Positions 1-4,991 of a stretch of 6,899 nucleotides of DNA are shown here, in pieces. Numbering within the stretch: the first letter of the stretch is position 1; each line of letters begins with the position of its first letter. The notes under the pieces were generated by a model, which was given only the letters and a program-made list of their open reading frames with translations, did no database searches and was not told the origin of the DNA. The translations under genes were made by a program, and so were the position numbers. Origin of the DNA: Peptacetobacter sp900539645 (GTDB lineage Bacteria > Bacillota > Clostridia > Peptostreptococcales > Peptostreptococcaceae); contig NZ_JBLOUI010000065.1 in assembly GCF_047807365.1 (NCBI RefSeq), positions 1 through 6,899 on the forward strand. The letters run 5' to 3'.

Positions 1-110
1 CTAAAAGAGGATTAATAAGTTGCTTAGATTATTATATGAAATTGAACCGCGGAGTGCCGAACGGCACGCTCCGTGGTGTGAGAGGGGCTACAAGTTAGCC
101 CCTACTTAAT
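1..110 (+). mobile_element. Group II intron, 3' end (domains V and VI), partial at window edge
   Basis: Domain V is visible as a hairpin: 47-58 pairs with 63-76 around a GAAC tetraloop (59-62), with a 2-nt bulge (C67 G68) on the 3' arm and CGC at 48-50 in the lower stem. This is the architecture of the catalytic domain V, and a CGC triad is the form known from bacterial class C introns. Domain VI follows: 80-90 pairs with 96-107 around a 5-nt loop, with a single bulged A (A104) in the 3' arm at the branch-point position. The intron should therefore end near 110. The rest of the intron, including any reverse transcriptase/maturase gene, lies left of the window. No complete coding region is present here. 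The class assignment is tentative and the exact 3' splice site is not proven. Confidence 0.82.
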
Positions 111-136
111 TGTTATAATTAAAGAAATAATATAAT
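110..136 (+). promoter_or_regulatory. Weak candidate promoter at the intron 3' junction
   Basis: TATAAT occurs at 114-119 and again at 131-136, just after the intron 3' end and upstream of the 159-407 gene. The second has only TTGTTA (110-115) as a -35 with a short 15-bp spacer. The first would have its -35 inside intron domain VI. Intron insertion may have displaced the original -35, so activity is uncertain. Confidence 0.3.
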
Positions 137-158
137 ATTCAAAGAGAAAGGTGATTAA

Positions 159-407
159 ATGGTTTCCTACATATTAATAATCCAAAATGGTCCTATACTT
201 ACATATGAATATTATCCAAATGGAGAAAAAGATTTAAAGGGTTCTTTTTCTATCAATAGAGATACTAAAGAAATATTTGATATACATCTTTCTCAGTGGG
301 AGTATTGGGATGAAGAAAAACAAGATGGAAATAGAAAGTATTTTATAAAAGTTGTAGAAAGAGTTCTTAAAGAAGAAGCTAAAGAGGGATATGTGGCTTG
401 GGGATAA
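159..407 (+). CDS. Small hypothetical protein (82 aa) upstream of miaB
   Basis: I do not recognise this family. The ATG at 159 is preceded by AAAGGTG (147-153) at a 5-nt spacing, a normal clostridial ribosome binding site, and the stop codon lies inside the 5' arm of a strong terminator, so this is a real single-gene unit. The protein is soluble-looking and acidic to neutral. A beta-rich first half (VSYILIIQNGPIL, then a GSFSINRDTKEIFDIHL stretch) is followed by a charged helix (about residues 61-76) and ends in a GYVAWG tail. There is no signal peptide, membrane segment or cysteine motif. It sits between the group II intron end and the miaB start, so it probably belongs to the ancestral chromosome rather than the island. 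Function cannot be assigned from sequence. Confidence 0.75.
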   Translation: MVSYILIIQNGPILTYEYYPNGEKDLKGSFSINRDTKEIFDIHLSQWEYWDEEKQDGNRKYFIKVVERVLKEEAKEGYVAWG

Positions 408-444
408 AAGCATTTTAACAGATAATTGTTAAGGTGCTTTTTTT
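406..444 (+). terminator. Rho-independent terminator after the 82-aa gene
   Basis: A 15-bp stem pairs 406-420 with 427-441, with two G-U pairs (T413-G434, T414-G433), closes a 6-nt loop (421-426), and is followed by a T-run to 444. The stop codon of the upstream gene is inside the stem. It insulates the 82-aa gene from miaB. Confidence 0.88.
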
Positions 445-500
445 ATTTTTTGCATTATGATAAAATAAAAAGGATAGTTATAAATAGAAAAGGAGAAAAA

Positions 501-698
501 ATGGAAACAATTAACATAAACAAAGAAGTAAAGAAACCGAGACAGAAAGTACTAGATCCAATAAAACTAGAAGAACAAGAAGTATACATGGACAAAGTAA
601 GAGTCTTAAATGAAAAATGGACTAAAAAGAAAAGAAGAAAGCCAACAGTTGGGCTTGGGACATTCGGGTGTCAGATGAATTACCTAAACACGAAATAA
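501..698 (+). pseudogene. miaB: miaB 5' fragment, truncated at the first Fe-S ligand motif
   Basis: MiaB is the radical-SAM methylthiotransferase that converts i6A to ms2i6A at position 37 of tRNAs. The start at 501 is chosen because AGGAG (491-495) precedes it; an upstream in-frame ATG at 426 lies in the previous gene's terminator. Residues 1-50 look like a typical clostridial MiaB leader (EEQEVYMDKVRVLNEKWTKK), followed by GLGTFGCQMN at 51-60. C57 is the first of three cysteines of the N-terminal methylthiotransferase domain. In the family this motif continues with an acidic ERDSEK-like stretch. Here it reads YLNTK and stops at residue 65, against a usual length of roughly 430-480. Homology therefore ends at about 680, and the last five codons and stop come from other DNA. 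The fragment lacks the radical-SAM and TRAM domains and cannot be active. The remainder of miaB is not in the window. Insertion of an island is the likely cause; a deletion is the alternative. Confidence 0.85.
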
Positions 699-742
699 AG
701 ATATAATTAAAATGTATTTTTTAATTATATCTTTATTTTTTT
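693..742 (+). terminator. 20-bp-stem terminator just inside the island's left end
   Basis: A perfect 20-bp inverted repeat (693-712 with 719-738, loop 713-718) is followed by T736-T742. It contains the stop codon of the truncated miaB reading frame. It would block transcription from the miaB promoter into the island, and because the arms are symmetric it may also work leftward. Confidence 0.85.
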
Positions 743-779
743 ATTTTAATTTCTTATAAATAGATATTTAATTATTGAA

Positions 780-831
780 TTTGCAAAAAAAATGCAAAAA
801 GATTGATTAAACACTTGACAAAATGTATAAT
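780..831 (+). promoter_or_regulatory. Promoter of the ATPase-HEPN operon with upstream inverted repeat
   Basis: TTGATT (803-808), a 17-bp spacer and TATAAT (826-831) form a good sigma-A promoter, with transcription expected from about 838, 30 nt before the ATG. An inverted repeat TTTGCA (780-785) / TGCAAA (793-798) separated by seven A lies just upstream of the -35 and could be an operator or an A-tract upstream element. A TTGACA at 815-820 has no -10 at the right distance and is ignored. Confidence 0.72.
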
Positions 832-867
832 ATACAGTAAGAGAATTTATGATTAGGAGGTATAAAT

Positions 868-2106
868 ATGATTCTTGAATATAGATGTTCAAATTTTAAA
901 GCAATAAAAGAAGAGGTAGTATTTTCTATGATGGCATCATCAGATACATCTAATAGTGATTATTTACTAGATTTTAATGATAAAAAAGTAAATCAAGTTT
1001 CTTCTATATATGGTGCTAATGGTTCTGGCAAAACTTCACTTTTAGAATCGATTAATTTTTTAAAAGGACTTATATTAAATGGAATAAATCAACAACCTGG
1101 AGATTATATACCAATAAATACACATAAGCTTTCAAAAGCAGACGAGCCATCTGAATTTATTTTACAATTTGTAAAAAATGGAATTAGATATATGTATGGC
1201 ATTTCAGCTACAAAAGAAAAAGTTGTTAAAGAATATCTTTATCATTTCCCTAAGAAGAGACCAGCAAAAATATTTGATAGAGAATATGAAGAGTATACTT
1301 TTGGCAAGAACTTTATGAGTGAACTAAAAGAAGCTCTTTTTAAAGCTAAAGAAAATAGACCATTTTTATCAGTTGCTGCGAATAACACAAATATAAAAGA
1401 GATAGAAAATGTATTTCTATTTTTTAAAGAAGATATTGTTGTTTATTTACCAGAGGCAATAAATAATTGGCAAGAATATTCTTTTAATAAAATTAATTCT
1501 GATAAAAATTTAAAAAGAAAGGTAATTAATGCGTTTAGAAGTCTTGGAGTAAATATAAATGATATAAAAACAGAGCGACATAGAATTTCTTTTCCAGAAG
1601 AGATGTTAGAAGACTTACCAGTTGAATTACGTCCTATTTTAAGTGATAGGGCAGCCGAAGTTAATGCAGTTTTTCTAGACTATGGCGATTTTATGGTATC
1701 TATAGATGATGAGTCAAGTGGAGTAAAAAAACTATTTGAAGTTTTATGTCCTATTATCGATATTATTGAAAATGATAAAATTCTTTTATGGGACGAGATA
1801 GAAAATGGATTGCATGATATTATATTACATAAATTGCTACAAATTTTTATTAAAAATAAGGATTCAAACGCACAACTTATATTTACAACACATGATATAA
1901 ATCTTTTAGATTTAAATATTCTAAGAAGAGATCAAATTTGGTTTGCTGAACTTGAAAGAATCAATAGACAGACTGAGTTATATTCTCTTTCAGAATTTAA
2001 AGATATAAGAAAAACTGAAAATGTGAGCAAAAATTATATAAATGGAAGATATGGGGCAATTCCTTTTTTAAAAACTAATATTCAATTCAAAGGAGGAGAA
2101 GAATAA
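868..2106 (+). CDS. AAA15/COG1106-type ABC-like ATPase, probable defence-system regulator or sensor
   Basis: This is a cytoplasmic ATPase of 412 aa, the usual full length for its class. The N-terminus (ILEYRCSNFKAIKEEVVFSM) has the typical family opening. Walker A is GANGSGKT (residues 49-56). An ABC-signature-like SSG lies at 283-285, Walker B ILLWDE at 305-310 with catalytic E310, then ENGLH as D-loop, and an H-loop TTHD at 340-343. The C-terminus carries the family hallmark YINGRYGAIPFL (390-401). Residues about 75-270 form the lid/insert region. Relatives include AbiLi of the lactococcal AbiL system and the ATPase of PARIS, where ATPases of this class control a toxic partner. The start is supported by AGGAGG (855-860) at 7 nt. 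The partner here is the HEPN gene 3 nt downstream, not RloB/AbiLii or a TOPRIM protein. The family call is firm; the role as sensor or restrainer of the HEPN partner is inferred. Confidence 0.9.
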   Translation: MILEYRCSNFKAIKEEVVFSMMASSDTSNSDYLLDFNDKKVNQVSSIYGANGSGKTSLLESINFLKGLILNGINQQPGDYIPINTHKLSKADEPSEFILQFVKNGIRYMYGISATKEKVVKEYLYHFPKKRPAKIFDREYEEYTFGKNFMSELKEALFKAKENRPFLSVAANNTNIKEIENVFLFFKEDIVVYLPEAINNWQEYSFNKINSDKNLKRKVINAFRSLGVNINDIKTERHRISFPEEMLEDLPVELRPILSDRAAEVNAVFLDYGDFMVSIDDESSGVKKLFEVLCPIIDIIENDKILLWDEIENGLHDIILHKLLQIFIKNKDSNAQLIFTTHDINLLDLNILRRDQIWFAELERINRQTELYSLSEFKDIRKTENVSKNYINGRYGAIPFLKTNIQFKGGEE

Positions 2107-2109
2107 TAT

Positions 2110-2808
2110 ATGAATAAACCTGAAGATTTATTTAAACTCTTTGATAGAGATAGAACACAAAAGAAAAAGCTTGTTACTATTTTTGAACTAGATGAAATAA
2201 AGTACCATTTCGATGAAAATATAAACTCAATAAGAGACTCCTTTGAAATAATAAAAGATTTAAAAGAAGATAATAAGAAAATGGATATTTTAAGATACCA
2301 AATTATATCATTAGATAGTACAATTGATTTTTATATGCATGAGATTACAAAATATGGTATGAATAGGATGTATAATGGATACTGGGAAAAAACTGAAAAA
2401 TATAATAATTTTAAAATAGAAATGTCTGATATACATAAAATAATGATTTCTAAACAAGATGATATTTTTAATGAGGTAGTAAATAAAAAATATGCAAATG
2501 ATACTTTTATGACGTCAAAAAGTATAATAGACCAATTAAAATTAATAGGAATCAGTCCAAAAGAGTTAGCAGATAATGTATTTTATGATAGAAATAGTAA
2601 AGAAAATACAATGGATAAATTAAAAACTTTTTTAGACAAGTTATTTGTTAGAAGAAACCTTATAGCTCATCAATCAGACAGAAACCATGCTGATGCAGAA
2701 AAAAACTCTATCAATGAAGATTATGTAAAAAAACAAATTGATATGGTTATAAAATTTATTAATGGAATAGATACTCTAATAAGAAATAAGGATGAGATTG
2801 ATAGATAA
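2110..2808 (+). CDS. HEPN-domain protein (RiboL-PSP-HEPN-like), candidate RNase effector
   Basis: This is a 232-aa, mostly helical soluble protein. The C-terminal half carries RRNLIAHQSDR at 181-191. R182-N-x3-H187 matches the Rx4-6H active-site motif of HEPN ribonucleases, with a polar residue after the Arg, and the following ADAEKNSINEDYVKKQIDMVIKFI stretch fits the last HEPN helix. Residues 68-85 (LDSTIDFYMHEITKYGMN) resemble the first helix of RiboL-PSP-HEPN proteins. The N-terminal 60 residues are charged and unassigned. HEPN proteins act as metal-independent RNases in many abortive-infection and toxin systems. The gene starts 3 nt after the ATPase stop, with GGAGGAG (2092-2098) inside that gene's 3' end, so the two are co-transcribed and probably act together. 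Which RNA is cut, and whether the ATPase activates or restrains it, cannot be read from sequence. No MNT-type antitoxin is adjacent. Confidence 0.82.
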   Translation: MNKPEDLFKLFDRDRTQKKKLVTIFELDEIKYHFDENINSIRDSFEIIKDLKEDNKKMDILRYQIISLDSTIDFYMHEITKYGMNRMYNGYWEKTEKYNNFKIEMSDIHKIMISKQDDIFNEVVNKKYANDTFMTSKSIIDQLKLIGISPKELADNVFYDRNSKENTMDKLKTFLDKLFVRRNLIAHQSDRNHADAEKNSINEDYVKKQIDMVIKFINGIDTLIRNKDEIDR

Positions 2809-2853
2809 AGACCTAGTAAAATAGCTCTAGTAGATAAATACTAGGTCTTTTTT
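2807..2853 (+). terminator. Terminator at the HEPN/recombinase convergence
   Basis: A 12-bp perfect stem (2807-2818 with 2839-2850) has a 20-nt loop, with a T-run reaching 2853. The loop contains a second CTAGTA (2827-2832) that can pair with TACTAG (2839-2844) to form a tighter competing hairpin. On the minus strand only three T follow the stem, so it is a weaker terminator for the recombinase gene. Confidence 0.8.
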
Positions 2854-2854
2854 A

Positions 2855-4525
2855 TTATTTATAGTAAAATTTATGTACTAGTCCATTTCTAAAAATTATA
2901 GAGTCAACTCTTTTATCACAGACTATTATCTTTTCAATTATCGTTTCAAAGAAGTCCTTCAATATTTTCCTATCGTTATTCATAGTCAATTCCTTCAGAG
3001 AAGAGCCAGTAAAGTCTAGTCTAAGAAGTAAGTCATCCATCTCATCCATAAATCCTAAGTCAGTTATCTTAGGTTTATTCTTTTCATTATTCAAAGCATT
3101 TAGTTTTTCATTTACTTCAGATAGCTTGTCTTCTATCTCAGTTTTACGTTTATAGAACTCTCTCTCAGACATAGGAACATCATCATATAAATAAAGATTA
3201 GTAAGACGTTCTGCAGCTCTTTCAAGTTTAGATTTATTTTCAAGAAGAGAATCTATCTCAGATTTATTACTTTTTACCTTTTCAAAATCAACCATCTTAT
3301 CTAGATCCTCATACTTATAATTATTTTTTCTCATTTGTTTTATGTATGCCAGCATAGAAAAAGTATCATATAAAGAATCATAGTCCAGGCACACATCAGA
3401 ATTACCTAAAAGCCTATTTTCCAAATCTTCAAGATTAGAAGGAATTTTGTTTATGCAGCTAATGAAATTCAAAACATACTGGAGCATAAAATCACCTATA
3501 GTAACATCAGTTACAATTTTATTATCACAGATAACTCCTTTTATTTTGCCACCGCATATATACCTACTAGGTTTATAACCATCTTTACGAGGCTTATCCA
3601 AAGAACAGATATATTTAGCTCCACAAGTCTTACAATAAATAAGTCCACCGAAGATATGTTGTATCTGATTCATACTTCTAAATCTGGAAGCATTCTTCTT
3701 AGCATTTTCTTCTATAATCTTATTACAACGTAGCCATTGCTCTTCTGATATAATTCCTTCATGGTTGTTTTCTTTTACAATCCATTCATCCTCAGACTTC
3801 TTTTTACCTCTGGCTGACTCACGATAGTTATATCTCAATGTTCCGTAGTAGAATGGGTTATGGATTATATCTCCAATACCTTTACTAGTCCAACTACCGC
3901 CACGTTTTGTATGTACGTTATTCTCATTTAAGTATTTTGAAATAGCAGCAGTAGACTGTCTTTTTTCGTACATATCAAATATAAATCTAATCGTTTTAGC
4001 CTCATTCTCATTTATTACAGGATACTTAGTTTCCTCATCATAAGAATATCCTAGAGGAACATTAGCTCCATTCCATAGTCCTTTTTCAGCTCTTGCAAGC
4101 ATAATAGAAGTAACACGTTCTGATGTCAATTTTCTTTCAAGCTCGGCGAATACAAGTATTATTTTAAGCATTGCTTCACCCATCGCTGAACTGGTGTCGA
4201 ATTGTTCATTCTTAGAAACGAAAGTACAGTTGTATTTTTTCAACTCCTCATACATATCACAGAAGTCTAAAAGGTTACGACTCACTCTATCTATTTTCCA
4301 GACAAATAGGTGAGAGAACTCTCCTGATATTATTTTATCCATCATATTTTGAAATGCTGGTCTATTAGTATTTTTACCAGAGAACCCTGCATCCTCAAAT
4401 ATTTCATAGTCGTCGATATTAAAAGCATATTTTGCGTAGTTGATTAAATCTTGACGTTGAACTGGTAACGAATCTTTATCTATCTGATAAGTTGTCGATA
4501 CTCTAATGTAAAGAGCTGCTTTCAT
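2855..4525 (-). CDS. Large serine recombinase (556 aa)
   Basis: This is a DNA recombinase that would cut and rejoin attachment sites through a phosphoserine link to integrate or excise the island. The resolvase-type catalytic domain spans residues 1 to about 150: YIRVS with nucleophile S10 and R8, the KIDRVSRN motif (D79, R80, S82, R83), then ELERKLTSERV (128-138) at the start of helix E. A Recombinase domain (about 155-275, GLWNGANVPLGY onward) and a zinc ribbon (C298, C301, with C324 and C333) follow. A charged coiled-coil segment (about 420-485) lies before the C-terminal tail. Length and order match large serine recombinases of the TnpX/TndX kind. No catalytic residue is missing, so the enzyme looks functional. 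The ATG at 4525 lies inside the 3' end of the 62-aa gene, with GAGAG (4535-4539) about 9 nt upstream, suggesting translational coupling. It converges on the HEPN gene. Confidence 0.95.
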   Translation of the reverse strand: MKAALYIRVSTTYQIDKDSLPVQRQDLINYAKYAFNIDDYEIFEDAGFSGKNTNRPAFQNMMDKIISGEFSHLFVWKIDRVSRNLLDFCDMYEELKKYNCTFVSKNEQFDTSSAMGEAMLKIILVFAELERKLTSERVTSIMLARAEKGLWNGANVPLGYSYDEETKYPVINENEAKTIRFIFDMYEKRQSTAAISKYLNENNVHTKRGGSWTSKGIGDIIHNPFYYGTLRYNYRESARGKKKSEDEWIVKENNHEGIISEEQWLRCNKIIEENAKKNASRFRSMNQIQHIFGGLIYCKTCGAKYICSLDKPRKDGYKPSRYICGGKIKGVICDNKIVTDVTIGDFMLQYVLNFISCINKIPSNLEDLENRLLGNSDVCLDYDSLYDTFSMLAYIKQMRKNNYKYEDLDKMVDFEKVKSNKSEIDSLLENKSKLERAAERLTNLYLYDDVPMSEREFYKRKTEIEDKLSEVNEKLNALNNEKNKPKITDLGFMDEMDDLLLRLDFTGSSLKELTMNNDRKILKDFFETIIEKIIVCDKRVDSIIFRNGLVHKFYYK

Positions 4526-4691
4526 TTATTACACTCTCAAGCTCAGAAAATAGAGCTATTATTTTGTAGTAGCTTGAAACGTAAAGGTCTTCAACTACTT
4601 TTATGTTTAATAGTTTTTTCAGATAGTATAAAGATTTGTTAGTCAATGTTAATAGTGATATTTTGATTTTTATTTTGTAAAGTTTAAACAT
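4503..4691 (-). CDS. Small unknown protein (62 aa) overlapping the recombinase start
   Basis: The family is not recognised. The start is placed at the ATG at 4691 because AGGAGGTG (4698-4705, minus strand) is a near-perfect Shine-Dalgarno 6-8 nt upstream; an in-frame GTG at 4700 lies within that site and is rejected. The protein is lysine-rich and basic in its first half (MFKLYKIKIKISLLTL, YYLKKLLNIK) and more acidic in its second (ALFSELESVINE). There is no clear membrane helix. Its last 23 nt overlap the recombinase coding start in another frame, so its translation probably delivers ribosomes to the recombinase. It could be a recombination accessory or directionality factor, or just a leader peptide setting recombinase level. 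Nothing in the sequence decides between these. Confidence 0.6.
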   Translation of the reverse strand: MFKLYKIKIKISLLTLTNKSLYYLKKLLNIKVVEDLYVSSYYKIIALFSELESVINESSSLH

Positions 4692-4697
4692 TAAATC

Positions 4698-4705
4698 CAC
4701 CTCCT
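4698..4705 (-). promoter_or_regulatory. Strong Shine-Dalgarno of the 62-aa gene
   Basis: AGGAGGTG on the minus strand sits 6 nt from the ATG at 4691. It is much stronger than the site in front of the recombinase itself, which supports the small gene as the ribosome entry point of the unit. Confidence 0.75.
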
Positions 4706-4718
4706 GAAAATATTAGAA

Positions 4719-4747
4719 CATATATTCGAGATGGTTTTAAATAGCAA
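4719..4747 (-). promoter_or_regulatory. Candidate promoter of the small gene-recombinase unit
   Basis: On the minus strand TTGCTA (4747 to 4742), a 17-bp spacer and TATATG (4724 to 4719) give an imperfect sigma-A promoter. Transcription would start near 4712, directly before the strong ribosome binding site. The -35 is 25 bp from the palindrome at 4773-4792. Confidence 0.38.
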
Positions 4748-4772
4748 AAAAGCTACGATAAAAAAATAATAG

Positions 4773-4792
4773 TTTTCCCAGATGTGGGAAAA
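4773..4792. repeat. 20-bp palindrome, copy 1, between divergent promoters
   Basis: TTTTCCCA (4773-4780) and TGGGAAAA (4785-4792) are perfect inverted arms around GATG. A second copy with the same arms around GATA lies at 6741-6760. Neither copy has an immediate T-run, so a terminator role is unlikely. Copy 1 is almost midway between the recombinase-side -35 (4742-4747) and the plus-strand -35 (4817-4822), as expected for an operator. A recombinase binding site is the other possibility. Confidence 0.7.
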
Positions 4793-4816
4793 GTTTGTTA
4801 CCACAAAAACAAAGCA

Positions 4817-4868
4817 TTGATTTTTAATAATAAGAAGTATATAATGATATATATAAAAGAATATTCTT
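4817..4868 (+). promoter_or_regulatory. Strong promoter for the noncoding RNA, with start-site palindrome
   Basis: TTGATT (4817-4822), 17 bp, TATAAT (4840-4845) is the same hexamer pair and spacing as the ATPase-operon promoter. Expected start is about 4852. A 12-bp perfect palindrome AAGAATATTCTT (4857-4868) lies just after the start and could be an operator or a short 5' hairpin. No open reading frame of useful length follows on the plus strand. Confidence 0.65.
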
Positions 4869-4991
4869 ATTTATATTTTAGGTGACTGTTAATTCAGTTA
4901 CTTAATATGATAATGGAATAAACAGAAAAGGGTCTTTGTGGTTTGGCGAGTATTAATTTACTTGCTTAAAAGCAGAGACCCTTTTATTTTT
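4852..4991 (+). ncRNA. Candidate structured noncoding RNA with twin UUAAUU hairpins
   Basis: About 140 nt lie between a good promoter and a terminator, with no coding capacity. Hairpin 1 has an 8-bp core (4881-4888 with 4895-4902, extendable to 4878/4905), and hairpin 2 an 8-bp stem (4945-4952 with 4959-4966). Both close the identical loop TTAATT. Their stems differ at three positions and all three differences keep pairing (T-A to C-G, C-G to G-C, G-C to A-T). Both keep G-U pairs at positions 1 and 4. The G-U pairs become A-C mismatches on the minus strand, which points to a plus-strand RNA. Hairpin 2 is nested in the terminator stem 4926-4935/4976-4985. The 3' end meets the converging SIR2 gene's stop codon. 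Function is unknown: it could be a defence-associated RNA, an antisense to the SIR2 3' end, or part of the mobility system. Confidence 0.55.
4926..4991 (+). terminator. Terminator stem enclosing hairpin 2, probably bidirectional
   Basis: AAAAGGGTCT (4926-4935) pairs perfectly with AGACCCTTTT (4976-4985), and the plus strand continues ATTTTT to 4991. The 40-nt interior contains hairpin 2 (4945-4966). On the minus strand the stem is followed only by its own TTTT, so it would end SIR2 transcripts less efficiently. Confidence 0.72.

Noticed and set aside
2..106. Open frame across the left edge ending in a Pro-Thr-stop
   Set aside because: It translates the domain V and VI structure of the group II intron, and the hairpin architecture explains the sequence better than coding.
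426..500. Upstream in-frame extension of the miaB fragment (25 extra codons)
   Set aside because: It begins inside the preceding gene's terminator and reads low-complexity codons; the AGGAG before 501 marks the real start.
815..820. Consensus TTGACA as the -35 of the ATPase operon
   Set aside because: TATAAT is only 5 bp downstream and no -10 lies at 16-18 bp; TTGATT at 803-808 has the correct 17-bp spacing.
868..2808. Calling the ATPase pair AbiL or PARIS
   Set aside because: The second gene has a HEPN motif, not an RloB or DUF4435/TOPRIM signature, so only the ATPase component resembles those systems.
2110..2808. HEPN/MNT toxin-antitoxin pair
   Set aside because: No minimal nucleotidyltransferase (GSxxRG motif) gene is adjacent; the partner is an ATPase.
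4692..4700. GTG start giving a 65-aa version of the small gene
   Set aside because: The GTG is part of the Shine-Dalgarno sequence itself; the ATG at 4691 is correctly spaced.
4773..4792. Palindrome copy 1 as a rho-independent terminator
   Set aside because: No T-run follows directly on either strand (the nearest minus-strand T-stretch is several bases away), and the same sequence recurs at 6741 in an upstream position.
4852..4991. Retron noncoding RNA or CRISPR repeats
   Set aside because: There is no reverse transcriptase or Cas gene within the island part, only two hairpin units whose sequences differ, and no regular repeat-spacer pattern.
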